Source: Leptospira_A soteropolitanensis (GTDB taxonomy: Bacteria; Spirochaetota; Leptospiria; Leptospirales; Leptospiraceae). From it: a stretch of 64,000 nucleotides of DNA. Position numbers and translations under genes: made by a program. The DNA is taken from NCBI RefSeq assembly GCF_026151335.1, contig NZ_JAMQPP010000002.1, one strand, 5' to 3'. Positions 1 to 8,048 of the stretch are shown piece after piece (positions within the stretch are counted from its first letter, which is position 1; the number at the start of each line of letters is the position of its first letter). Below the pieces are notes generated by a model, which had not been told where the DNA came from, made no database searches, and saw only the letters and a program-made list of their open reading frames with translations.

Positions 1-407
1 ACTCTTTTCGAGTACATAAAGCGTCAGGAAGTTAATATTTAGTATAGCAAGCAATATATTTGGTTAGTTTGTGTGAATACTTCTAAGCACAAACGTGATC
101 GGGTAAGGTTGTTGTTACCTTAGGGTGAACTTTTTAAATAAATTCTTACGAATTTTTTAAACACTATGCAATAAAAAGTTAATGAATATCAATTTATTTG
201 CCTTAAAAAAATGGACTAGATACTTCGGTATAGAATCGATTACATTTAAAATTTCTTTTGTAAATAGGTATTTTTGAATATTATTTATTTAAATTTAATT
301 GACTACCTAACAGGCGTGAGTAGATTTCGACTAACTTTCGACTCCATTATTGCTATGAACCTACTAGGTCAATAGTAATATTGAAAATCGGATGTAGAGG
401 ATTTTAG
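1..407. other. AT-rich region without a recognised gene
   Basis: No open frame with a credible start and ribosome-binding site was found on either strand. The stretch is very AT-rich and leads into the lipoprotein gene that begins at 408. It may hold that gene's promoter, but no convincing -35/-10 pair was identified. Confidence 0.4.
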
Positions 408-977
408 ATGAGTATTACGAGGATCAATATCATTTCACGAATATTTTGCTTATTATTATGCCAGATTTGGTTAGTTTTAAATTGTTCGTCTTCTCCAAAG
501 GAATCTACTCAAAATATAGTGGCAGAACCCGCACCACCCGCAAAACCTCCTTTGTTTCTGTTGAATGAAAAAGATACAGTTTTCATAGAGAAGTGCAGTT
601 GTTCAGTGAGAAAACTACCAGTGGAGAGTGGAGCAGGTGCTCTGGGAAATGCATTCCTTTCAAATTTGACACCCGAGTCTGATAGAGAGTATGAGTTAAG
701 CTGTAAAGGCAGAGTTACCAATAAGACTGGCTACAAGCTTCAGAATGTGACTTTTCAATGGGAATACTTATCTCAAACAAAGTTTCCAATTTCGAAAGGC
801 CCCGCTCGTGAATATAAAAATAACTATATATTGCCGAAATCTAGTGCCAGTATAACGATCGTAATCGGCTCTGATACTGGAATAAGAAACTATTTTACTA
901 AGGAAGTAAAGTATTATGAATGTAAGATATTGTCTGCTGTTGAAGTCGAGACTGGTGAAAAGCTAATATTTAAATAA
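408..977 (+). CDS. Hypothetical lipoprotein, 189 aa
   Basis: The N-terminus has basic residues, a hydrophobic core around residues 9-24 and then LVLNC-SSS, which fits the loose lipobox of spirochaetal lipoproteins. Cleavage before Cys26 would leave a lipidated protein of about 164 residues. The mature part has a short proline-rich linker and then a beta-rich domain. It contains further cysteines (KCSCS near residue 63, a Cys near 99 and one near 173). No family was recognised. An AGAGGA ribosome-binding site lies just before the ATG. It may be co-transcribed with the next gene 35 bases downstream. The lipoprotein call is well supported; the function is unknown. Confidence 0.75.
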   Translation: MSITRINIISRIFCLLLCQIWLVLNCSSSPKESTQNIVAEPAPPAKPPLFLLNEKDTVFIEKCSCSVRKLPVESGAGALGNAFLSNLTPESDREYELSCKGRVTNKTGYKLQNVTFQWEYLSQTKFPISKGPAREYKNNYILPKSSASITIVIGSDTGIRNYFTKEVKYYECKILSAVEVETGEKLIFK

Positions 978-1012
978 AAAGTATTCAAAATTTATAAAGA
1001 ATGGAGTAAAAG

Positions 1013-1426
1013 ATGAAAGAATTAACACTTCTTCCTGGGGAAGAAAAGGTTTTTGAATTGGAAGCAGATTTTTGGAATAGGGGATCAAACCCGATACAGA
1101 GATTTTTTGGAAATGTGGCAAGAATTATTTCTAGAATTTTTGGGCACAAAATTCACGGAAAACTTATAATTACTAATATGAGAGCGATGGAAGTGCGTGA
1201 AACCATAGATTGGTATTGTTTTGTGACGAATACGAATGTAAAATTACTCACGAAAACAAGTATTAAAGAGATTGGATATGAGATGAATAAAACCTGTTTG
1301 GTTTTTTGTCCTATGTATTCACTTTATTATGAATCTAGCACGCAGTCTACTTCTATCAATATTCTTAATGGAACAGATGAAGTAATGTTGGATCTACTAA
1401 CTAAATTTTATAACGTAATAAAATAG
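1013..1426 (+). CDS. Small hypothetical protein, possible bacterial PH-like domain, 137 aa
   Basis: A short, probably soluble protein. Its layout (an opening LLPGEEKVFELEADFW, a GKLIITNMRAM strand and a later IKEIGYEMNK) resembles bacterial pleckstrin-homology-like domains, where 'TNxR' follows a strand and polar loops alternate. That similarity is from memory and is weak. The ATG is preceded by a GGAG ribosome-binding site (aatggagtaaaagATG). It lies 35 bases after the lipoprotein gene and before a small membrane protein gene, suggesting a short operon. No catalytic motif was seen. Confidence 0.6.
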   Translation: MKELTLLPGEEKVFELEADFWNRGSNPIQRFFGNVARIISRIFGHKIHGKLIITNMRAMEVRETIDWYCFVTNTNVKLLTKTSIKEIGYEMNKTCLVFCPMYSLYYESSTQSTSINILNGTDEVMLDLLTKFYNVIK

Positions 1427-1439
1427 GTTTAGGATCGAG

Positions 1440-1466
1440 GCGAGTTGATTCCTAAAATTAACTCGC
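1440..1466. repeat. Inverted repeat between two small genes
   Basis: GCGAGTTGATT pairs with AATTAACTCGC across a 5-base loop, giving an 11-pair stem with one G-U pair. It lies 14 bases after one gene and just before the next. It lacks a U-run on the plus strand, so it may be a processing or attenuation hairpin rather than a strong terminator. Confidence 0.4.
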
Positions 1467-1481
1467 TATCAGGATATTTTG

Positions 1482-1901
1482 ATGATCACAAAATTAGATA
1501 AAACCCGTTTATTAGTATACCCTATCGTAATTATGACTATTACTTTGATTTTGGTCACAGTTACTTTTTTGAAAATTGACCTAATATTCGTTAAGATTTC
1601 TGTTAGCATCATTTCCTTGTATCTACTTACAATTGCTTACGCTCTATTTGTTTCTTTCCCGTCGAAAGTGCGTTCAATAGTAATTCTTGTAAAAAAAAAT
1701 GAACGGAAATTTGATATGAATACTTTCAAGGAGTATATGTCCGCTCCGTGTGGCAGGCAAGTAGTGAAAATTGCCTTAAATAAGTTATCTTTGTCTTCGA
1801 ATTACCATAGCTTAAAGAAGTCGTTTCCGTTAGAGTTGATTAATTTTAGGTCATCAAGAACTAGGATTATTTTTTATAAGAATTTCGATTCTGTAGATTA
1901 G
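1482..1901 (+). CDS. Small membrane protein, hypothetical, 139 aa
   Basis: Two closely spaced hydrophobic segments occupy about residues 10-32 and 36-60 and form a helical hairpin. A basic, probably cytosolic domain of about 80 residues follows. The ATG at 1482 is preferred over the TTG one codon earlier because AGGA lies seven bases upstream of it. No family was recognised. It shares direction and close spacing with the two preceding genes. Confidence 0.6.
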   Translation: MITKLDKTRLLVYPIVIMTITLILVTVTFLKIDLIFVKISVSIISLYLLTIAYALFVSFPSKVRSIVILVKKNERKFDMNTFKEYMSAPCGRQVVKIALNKLSLSSNYHSLKKSFPLELINFRSSRTRIIFYKNFDSVD

Positions 1902-2017
1902 ATGTTCTTGGTAGGTGAATAATTAAAAATGCTATTTACCTTATTGAATGAATATGCTTTTGGAGTTTTCACTAGATTTTTGATTTTTGGCAGATACTCT
2001 TTTATTTAATCTCTGAT

Positions 2018-3892
2018 TCATAGCAACCTCTCGTATTCGTTTGGTGCCAATTCTCTAGTATATAATGCCTTATTAACTTCAGATAATTTTTCTTGATTTA
2101 TAGATTCAATTAGATTTTCATTTTGCATTTTATATCTAATCTCTTGTTTTCGTAAAAATTCTTCTCTTCTGTTTCTATCTGACTCATATTCCCATACTTG
2201 TTTTTCAAGAAAATGATCAAAGAGGAACTGATGAGGAATTCTAGTAGTTCGATTCTTCTTTCTTTTAGTCAAATGGTTATAGAGTTTGATATTTAATATT
2301 AGATTATTATTTGCAGATAAATATACGATTCCTGCTATAGTTAAAATGTCTGCTTTATCGATAAAATCATTATATTTATCCTTTAATTCGGGATACTTTT
2401 TCATTAATAGCCTTTCCCATTCAAGACAATCCAACGGTCTCTTTGCCTTGCGTAGAAGAATTAAGGCTTCCTTGTTCTCTATAACTAATTTTAATAAGTT
2501 TTCTTCTAAATGGATATCCTCTAAACTTTTATCTACTTTTATTAGGTCTTTGAATTCATTTTTATGAAATTCGAATTCATGATCGTAAAAAGGCTTTGAA
2601 TTATTTTCTGCCATTTCGTTTTCTAAAATCTTAGCTCGCTCAATATTTAAAATAAAATCGTTTCCATTTGCCGAAAAATAGGTAGTTGATTTCTCCTTAA
2701 GAGTGCGAAGAAATTTATATTCTACTAATTGTTTTAATTTTCTTCCGACTGAATCACTCTTGTTTTTTAAATTCGGGAATAGTTGATAGATTTCTTTTTT
2801 GCTTAATTTAGGTTTATCACTGTTATATATAATCCAGAATATTTCATTTCCTCTTTTTCCAATTGCTTTTAAATTCATCAATTCCGATTTAAAAAAAATA
2901 GTTTTAATGTCTTTTAGAAGATTCACGAATGAGCTATTGTCTAAAATTTCTATTGATTCAAGATATTCCCTTTTAATACCTCTTTTTAAGCTAAGAAAAT
3001 ATTTATCTTGGGTAATTTTATTTTGTTTTAATAAATCATCTAGTTTCGCTTTTAATTCCTCGTTTTCGACTTTATTTTTAATTTCAATTTTAATTAGGCC
3101 GACTTTGTCTTGTTTGTTGAGGTTTTCCTTAACTGTCTTGTGTGTCACATTTCCTCTGCATTTCAATGCAATGTTTTTATATGATTCAAATGTTAGAATT
3201 CTGCTTCCCTTGCTTTCTGCCATATGAATTAGTGTCTGGTATAATATTCTATTTGTCGCTCCTGCCCTTGGAAATAATTTTTCAAAATTTATCTTAAAAG
3301 AGTTTTCATATAAAATTGATAAATTTGAGAATATATTGGAGGCATATTTTTCATCGTGTAACGTAGAATATAAATCTTCAAAGGTTTCTTTTACTTTTCC
3401 TCTATAATCATGTAGACCAAAAATTTTTATAAGTTCATTTTCTGCTATAGATTTTGAGATTCCGATACGTTTAGTTCTTACAACATAAGCTTTGATCCAT
3501 TTTTCGAAATGACACGAATCAATGTTCTCATCTGATAGTGAAAGTTTTAAATTTGCGATAAATCGAAAAGGTGTAAGGGAATATTTCGTGAACTTTCGGT
3601 CATATCTATTAATTAGAGATTCAGTAATTGAAATACTTTCATCAATATATAACTGAAAATTTTCGTTATATCGCTCGTTATCGATTAGTAAATTAACATG
3701 CTTTTTGAATTTATTTTCAAAATGAAATAGTGTGGCTTCATCTCTGTATTCGGATAGGAACTCATCTACGTATAAATTGTAGTGTTTAATTAAGCTTTGG
3801 CATTCAATGAGAAAATTGAATAATTCAGGGTTTAAGTGGATTTTGCTAATTTCGCATTCTTTTAATTGTTTAAGTTTTTCGATTTTTGTCAT
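2018..3892 (-). CDS. Large hypothetical protein, possible DNA-binding or replication-type protein, 624 aa
   Basis: A highly charged, Lys/Glu-rich, apparently all-helical protein with no signal peptide or membrane segment. Short stretches such as SKSIAENELIKIFG, SYKNIALKCRGNVTHKT and LSKKEIYQLFPNLKNKSDSVGRKLKQL read like winged-helix or helix-turn-helix units; the last resembles the 'recognition helix then wing' of a plasmid or phage regulator. No family could be named. It stands alone, transcribed away from about 0.9 kb of hairpin-rich DNA that separates it from a tyrosine recombinase. That setting would suit an initiator or regulator of an integrated element, but this is inference. Confidence 0.7.
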   Translation of the reverse strand: MTKIEKLKQLKECEISKIHLNPELFNFLIECQSLIKHYNLYVDEFLSEYRDEATLFHFENKFKKHVNLLIDNERYNENFQLYIDESISITESLINRYDRKFTKYSLTPFRFIANLKLSLSDENIDSCHFEKWIKAYVVRTKRIGISKSIAENELIKIFGLHDYRGKVKETFEDLYSTLHDEKYASNIFSNLSILYENSFKINFEKLFPRAGATNRILYQTLIHMAESKGSRILTFESYKNIALKCRGNVTHKTVKENLNKQDKVGLIKIEIKNKVENEELKAKLDDLLKQNKITQDKYFLSLKRGIKREYLESIEILDNSSFVNLLKDIKTIFFKSELMNLKAIGKRGNEIFWIIYNSDKPKLSKKEIYQLFPNLKNKSDSVGRKLKQLVEYKFLRTLKEKSTTYFSANGNDFILNIERAKILENEMAENNSKPFYDHEFEFHKNEFKDLIKVDKSLEDIHLEENLLKLVIENKEALILLRKAKRPLDCLEWERLLMKKYPELKDKYNDFIDKADILTIAGIVYLSANNNLILNIKLYNHLTKRKKNRTTRIPHQFLFDHFLEKQVWEYESDRNRREEFLRKQEIRYKMQNENLIESINQEKLSEVNKALYTRELAPNEYERLL

Positions 3893-4818
3893 AGTTCACA
3901 ACTGTAATCTGATTTACAAGATACATTCTTATTTTGACCACAGGTTAAACGAATTGCAAAAAAAGCAAGAAAATAAAACCTAACAGATGTATTGTCAAGT
4001 TTTTTTATTCTTCATTGAGATTTTAAAGAAATGTAAAGCTGGGCTATCATATAAATATTAATCTCGTTTTTGATCTTATAATTTTAAGATTTTCATATTT
4101 AATTTTTATAATTTTCATAATTTGCTTTATCAAAATTGGGTAGCTTAGGGTAAATTTGTAGACTAAGCAATTATCGAACACGAATTTGTAATTAAATTTC
4201 AAATTAAATCTACAAATTTTTCCGCTTCGAAAAATCTATTTAATACCTTAATACTTAATTTGTCAGTTCTTACGAACTTCCTTTACCTAAAAAAAAGTAA
4301 AGAGTATATTCATTAGTTTTCGATTCATGAATTTTGCTCTGCCGAAATAGCTTCGCATTTCGACTTCGCTATTCATTTTTTATAAACTACAAAACTCCCT
4401 TATATTATAGTTATTTTATTAAGAATAAGGGAATTTGGTAGTTTTTTTAAACATTAAAGGTGAGAGGCTCGAGCGGAAGCGAAGAGAATCGAACAGATTT
4501 AATTTAGCGAAAACTACCATGAAACCTTTTATTCTTAAAGTTTATTTTATTTTCATTTTTTAGGTTTTTGGAGCTTCTTTGGAAGCGACAGTCTGATTAA
4601 AAGTTCTACTATAATATGTTTCAAGGCGAAAAATTTCGTAGAATTATATGAACAAATGGATATATACCAGCACTTAAAGAATTCAGCGATAGTTCTTTTA
4701 GTGAATAAGTTATGAATTATTGACCTGAGTTTATTACAGTAAGATAAGTACAAGTAGACTAACATAACTAATCAAATGATAGTATTGAAATAGTATTTAT
4801 TTAATAGAAATAATTAGC
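3893..4818. other. Hairpin-rich AT-rich non-coding region
   Basis: About 0.9 kb without a convincing gene. It holds an 11-bp perfect inverted repeat (AAATTTGTAGA at 4152-4162 and TCTACAAATTT at 4209-4219), a CGAAAT...ATTTCG/GCTATT cluster near 4340-4377 and the 20-bp hairpin listed separately. A plus-strand open frame without a start codon (about 4555-4715, ending KNSAIVLLVNKL) could be a gene scrap. It may be a regulatory, attachment or origin region for the neighbouring recombinase; no function is proven. Confidence 0.45.
4384..4444. repeat. 20-bp imperfect inverted repeat with T-run
   Basis: Left arm 4384-4403 (AAACTACAAAACTCCCTTAT) pairs with right arm 4425-4444 at 18 of 20 positions across a 21-base loop, and a run of T follows on the plus strand. 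It could act as a transcription terminator or as a structured recombination site upstream of the integrase. Confidence 0.6.
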
Positions 4819-4846
4819 TTGACAAACCATTGGAATAGAGTATATT
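4819..4846 (+). promoter_or_regulatory. Sigma70-type promoter of the recombinase gene
   Basis: TTGACA at 4819-4824 and TATATT at 4841-4846 are separated by 16 bases. The expected transcription start, about seven bases after the -10 box, falls within a few bases of the GTG start at 4856. The mRNA would therefore be leaderless or nearly so. Confidence 0.65.
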
Positions 4847-4855
4847 TGGACTAAA

Positions 4856-5719
4856 GTGGTCACCATTGAGAATATATCCAAACAGTTAAGAATTAGCTCT
4901 CAGGGCTTACCTGAGGCATATAGAGCCACTGTCAGGCAGTATTTGGATTTCGAGGCTAGGGAAGGTCTTAAGCTCTCTCCTGAGGCAATTAGAAGGTTTT
5001 TATCACAGCCTAAACTGAGAGGTGAGGGTAGCTATTCTCCCGCATCCATAGCACTTCGTAAGACAGCTATCTTCCAAGCAATCAAGCGGATGACTTTCGA
5101 CTCTAGAGTTCGAGCCTCACTAACTGAAGAGGCTAAAACTATCAAAGTTGCCAAAATTGATAGGGCTATTCATTCAGAAAAGATTCTTTCTGAAGAAGAA
5201 ATTAAGATTCTCATCAAAAGAACTCTAACAATAAATGCAAAAGGTTGGTCACAAGGCAATAAGAGAGAGCGATACTCCCTAACAATCGAAACATTGGCAG
5301 TAACTGGACTGCGTATTTCTGAGTTAATTCATATTAGGCTAAAAGATTGTAAGAAAGTAGGTGGATTCGTATATATTTCGGTTATGGGAAAGGGCAGGAA
5401 GCCTAGAAGGGTTTTCATCCCTGAAAAGCTTTTTAAAAAAATTAAACAGGAGTTTAGCTCCAAAGAGTTCCTATTTACTTCACTTCGAGGTAAAAAATAT
5501 AACAGAGCCATGATCTTTCAAGATGTTAGAGACCTGGGAAGAAGAATACTTGGAAGAGACGTTAACCCTCACCAGTTCAGGCATAGTTTTTCTACTAGGG
5601 AAATCAAAAAGCGAGGGTCTGTGAAAGCTGTTCAGCTATACCTAGGACATGCTAGTTCTTCAATAACCGAACAAATGTATAACCACGATGAAATTAAACC
5701 TCAGGAATTATTCGGATGA
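4856..5719 (+). CDS. Tyrosine recombinase/integrase, 287 aa
   Basis: A site-specific recombinase of the phage integrase/Xer family. An N-terminal core-binding domain of about 100 residues is followed by the catalytic domain. The full active site is visible: Arg153 (TGLRISEL), Lys179 (MGKGRK), His239 and Arg242 (HQFRHS), His265 (LGHAS) and the nucleophile Tyr275 (QMYNH). The length is that of a compact XerD-like or integron-like enzyme, but the extra integron-integrase helix is not apparent. The GTG start lies just downstream of a strong promoter with almost no leader. Its stop overlaps the next gene (ATGA). It probably integrates, excises or rearranges the surrounding accessory DNA. Confidence 0.9.
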   Translation: MVTIENISKQLRISSQGLPEAYRATVRQYLDFEAREGLKLSPEAIRRFLSQPKLRGEGSYSPASIALRKTAIFQAIKRMTFDSRVRASLTEEAKTIKVAKIDRAIHSEKILSEEEIKILIKRTLTINAKGWSQGNKRERYSLTIETLAVTGLRISELIHIRLKDCKKVGGFVYISVMGKGRKPRRVFIPEKLFKKIKQEFSSKEFLFTSLRGKKYNRAMIFQDVRDLGRRILGRDVNPHQFRHSFSTREIKKRGSVKAVQLYLGHASSSITEQMYNHDEIKPQELFG

Positions 5720-5907
5720 AAAAACCAATACCCAAAAAGAAAGGTAGACCAGTTAACCCAAACTTAGTTCCTACTGTTTCAGTTTCCATCAGGCTGACTG
5801 AAGAATTGCTTGAGAAACTTGATAAAATCTCGTCAGACGAAGGTAGATCTCGAACAAAGCAGATCGAAATAATAGTAAAGCAGTTCGTAGAGAAATATAA
5901 AAGCTAG
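5716..5907 (+). CDS. Ribbon-helix-helix DNA-binding protein, 63 aa
   Basis: After a basic proline-rich tail (KKPIPKKKGRPVNPN) comes a typical CopG/Arc-type RHH: a strand VSVSIRLTEELLEKLDKIS, then helix-turn-helix DEGRSRTKQIEIIVKQFVEKY. The family binds operators as dimers of dimers. The start codon overlaps the recombinase stop in an ATGA, so translation is coupled. This suggests a partner such as an autorepressor, recombination directionality factor or accessory DNA-bender. Which of these it is cannot be told from sequence. Confidence 0.8.
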   Translation: MKKPIPKKKGRPVNPNLVPTVSVSIRLTEELLEKLDKISSDEGRSRTKQIEIIVKQFVEKYKS

Positions 5908-6152
5908 TCAAAACATTCTGTATTATGTGTGTTTAGTTTAAGACAAAATTAGAAGTTCACATCGGCTATATTTCTCACATTTCTAAAATTTAAATATTTC
6001 ACTTCTTTTACCCCGAAATCCTAATTTCCATTTCAAATCCTTCATTAAATTAGTAGAGTCTGTAAAAAGATGTTGACTAAATTCTATTGGTGATATAGTA
6101 GCCGTTAGTTTGTGTTTTTCTGAAATATAAAATCTGAGTCGGGAGGTGCTTT

Positions 6153-6518
6153 ATTAAAAAAATTATTACATCATATGGTTTCATCAGTTCACTAAAATGG
6201 AATGGTGAATGGTTTTCTGATGAACAGAAGACATTTTCCAGAATCATCTTACCAAATCTATTGGGCAAGAATGCTTCATTTGATCGTATAATTTTAAATA
6301 CACTCAGCTTAGATAATTGTATCTTCATGAAAAATCATAAAGAAGGTGTTCATTGCTTCGACTCTGCATCATTGGTGATGAAATTAGATCCAAATTTCAT
6401 GAAATTATATAAGCCAGAGTATCATCCGTTAGGATTCTTATGGGCTTTCAAAGATGGAAAATTTTCATTTATAAAATATTTTACTATGGCGGAGGTTAGT
6501 AAATTATCGAGGAATTAA
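6153..6518 (+). CDS. Hypothetical protein with a probable ATT start, 121 aa
   Basis: The frame is open from 6138 and has no ATG, GTG or TTG until a TTG at 6261. The upstream part reads like normal protein (KKIITSYGFISSLKWNGEWF). A strong GGGAGG at 6141-6146 lies six bases before ATT-AAA-AAA at 6153, so ATT is the best start candidate; the conservative alternative is TTG 6261. The stop TAA overlaps by one base the likely ATT start of the metallophosphatase gene (TAATT). No family was recognised; the C-terminal half is rich in aromatic residues. Confidence 0.55.
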   Translation: MKKIITSYGFISSLKWNGEWFSDEQKTFSRIILPNLLGKNASFDRIILNTLSLDNCIFMKNHKEGVHCFDSASLVMKLDPNFMKLYKPEYHPLGFLWAFKDGKFSFIKYFTMAEVSKLSRN

Positions 6519-7153
6519 TTCAAACAAAAGTAAATTCGGAAAACGATGAAAGCAGGGGTGAAAAGTTCATAGTAATAGGAGATATTCATGCTTGCTTTCA
6601 TGATCTTTCCATAATCATGCGAAAAATAAAGGACTTTCCTGAACATAAGTTAATCTTTCTCGGTGATTACATTCACGATAATGGAAAGCATTTAGTCGAT
6701 GTGCTCGATACATTCATGGCTTTAGAAAAGCCTGCTATATTTCTTAAAGGAAATCATGAAGAGGAATTTTTAAACTTTTACTCAAAATTTGGAACTGATA
6801 AGATTAAAAGAGGAAAAATTTTAAACTATTTTGGTATCGGTCTAGATCATGTCGATTGGTTAAAGAATAATTTGGTATATTACTATTACAATGATACCGC
6901 ATACTTCAGTCATGCGGGCATTGATGATAGTAAGAGTTTAGAAGAACAAACTGAATATGATTTAATTTACTCAGCTTTCAGGGAGAATCTGGATCACGTT
7001 GATGACAAGTTGATTTTTGTGCAGGGACATATCCCATTTCATTCAGTAAGATACATTGGAAATCATTGGTTTATTGACACTGGATGTGGGTTAGGTGGTC
7101 ATCTAAGTGCCCTTGTGTATCCTGAGTTAAAGATCATATCTAGCAATAATTGA
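6518..7153 (+). CDS. Calcineurin-like metallophosphatase, 211 aa
   Basis: The dinuclear-metal phosphoesterase motifs are present in order: GDIHA (codons 6578-6592), GDYIHDNGKH, GNHEEE, a FSHAG and a QGHIPF. This is the layout of PPP-type serine/threonine phosphatases and diadenosine-tetraphosphatase-like enzymes. The first motif lies upstream of the first ATG (6617), so the gene must begin earlier. The frame is open from 6503 with no ATG/GTG/TTG. GAGGA at 6509-6513 precedes ATT at 6518, which overlaps the previous stop. The substrate cannot be assigned. It belongs to a compact operon of small hypothetical genes. Confidence 0.8.
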   Translation: MQTKVNSENDESRGEKFIVIGDIHACFHDLSIIMRKIKDFPEHKLIFLGDYIHDNGKHLVDVLDTFMALEKPAIFLKGNHEEEFLNFYSKFGTDKIKRGKILNYFGIGLDHVDWLKNNLVYYYYNDTAYFSHAGIDDSKSLEEQTEYDLIYSAFRENLDHVDDKLIFVQGHIPFHSVRYIGNHWFIDTGCGLGGHLSALVYPELKIISSNN

Positions 7154-7169
7154 AGAAAGGAGGGTAAGT

Positions 7170-7559
7170 ATGGAAATAAATATAAAAAACAATGCAGGTG
7201 AACTTAGAATAACAACTCAGAGGTTAGATTCTGATTACAAGGAAATTGAATATTCTATTGAATTGGATCCTGCTGTTAATTTTGAATTACTTTTTTCTAA
7301 ATTAGAACCTAATTCCTATAATATATCGGACGCTCATTGGATAAATGGATACAAAGGTAAATTGGGTATTATTAGATGGGATGGAGGAATTACAATGTTT
7401 TCGGGACTTAGAGATCTTTCGATCAATACTAAAAATCTAAGAGGATCCGAAAAACAAGAATTTAGAAATGAACATTTCCACTTGTATCTCAAATCATTTA
7501 TTAATAGATTCATATATTTGGATGAAATAATTAAGGAACTTAAATCACTAGAAGTTTGA
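7170..7559 (+). CDS. Hypothetical protein, 129 aa
   Basis: A soluble acidic protein preceded by a strong GGAGGG ribosome-binding site and starting 17 bases after the metallophosphatase stop. The first half looks beta-rich (repeated short strands, KGKLGIIRWDGGITMF); the C-terminus is helical (FHLYLKSFINRFIYLDEIIKELK). No family was recognised. Its stop is followed directly by the ribosome-binding site of the next gene. Confidence 0.65.
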   Translation: MEINIKNNAGELRITTQRLDSDYKEIEYSIELDPAVNFELLFSKLEPNSYNISDAHWINGYKGKLGIIRWDGGITMFSGLRDLSINTKNLRGSEKQEFRNEHFHLYLKSFINRFIYLDEIIKELKSLEV

Positions 7560-7572
7560 GGAGGTATCACGA

Positions 7573-7737
7573 ATGCACAAACTGAGATTTAAAACCAAAA
7601 ACATCGACGTATTGATTACATACAAAAAATCAAATCAACGTAGAGTTCCTGGACAGTATGAACAACTTTATGATGCATTTATAAGGTTCAAAATAAACTA
7701 TCCGTATTTAAGCGACTATCTACTACGCAAATTTTAG
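7573..7737 (+). CDS. Small hypothetical protein, 54 aa
   Basis: A short frame (MHKLRFKTKNIDVLITYKK...) preceded by GAGGAGG nine bases before the ATG, tucked between two co-directional genes. It is basic and Tyr-rich. The stop TAG is followed immediately by the ribosome-binding site of the next gene, so the operon spacing is very tight. No homology was recognised. The spacing and ribosome-binding site support it as a real gene. Confidence 0.6.
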   Translation: MHKLRFKTKNIDVLITYKKSNQRRVPGQYEQLYDAFIRFKINYPYLSDYLLRKF

Positions 7738-7743
7738 GAGAAA

Positions 7744-7971
7744 TTGAATATTGAATTTGATGAGGATGGAAATCATCTTTATTTTGCTTCGTCTCCACAC
7801 GTCATTCTACCATCTCGCCAAGGAGGTCAATTCCATTCGAAGTTTATGCATCCGACTTATGCAGACGAAATTACTGAAAACATGCGAAGATATACCAGTT
7901 TACTTTCTGATATGGATTATCTTGTAAGGCTTGCTTTTTTAGAAGTGGAAGCAAGTGAAATTACATTATGA
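7744..7971 (+). CDS. Hypothetical protein, TTG start, 75 aa
   Basis: The TTG start follows AGGAG at 7736-7740. The protein reads NIEFDEDGNHLYFASSPH and ends with helix YTSLLSDMDYLVRLAFLEVEAS. A decayed relative of this C-terminus (YTNLLTDLDKLVSHAFLEVE) lies at about 14,942-15,034, so this belongs to a small gene family that has been duplicated or transferred locally. No known family was recognised. It is the last gene of the metallophosphatase operon. Confidence 0.6.
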   Translation: MNIEFDEDGNHLYFASSPHVILPSRQGGQFHSKFMHPTYADEITENMRRYTSLLSDMDYLVRLAFLEVEASEITL

Positions 7972-8048
7972 ACTTCCATTTATTCCTATCGTATGGCGAT
8001 CAAAGCAAAATGGATAATTTGAATGGTAACCGTTATATACAGCTAATA

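Noticed and set aside
4553..4765. Minus-strand 70-codon open frame in the non-coding region
   Set aside because: No ribosome-binding site or recognisable motif; the plus strand over the same interval reads more like protein but has no start.
4856..5719. Integron integrase
   Set aside because: The extra helix of integron integrases was not found and no attC-type cassette array follows.
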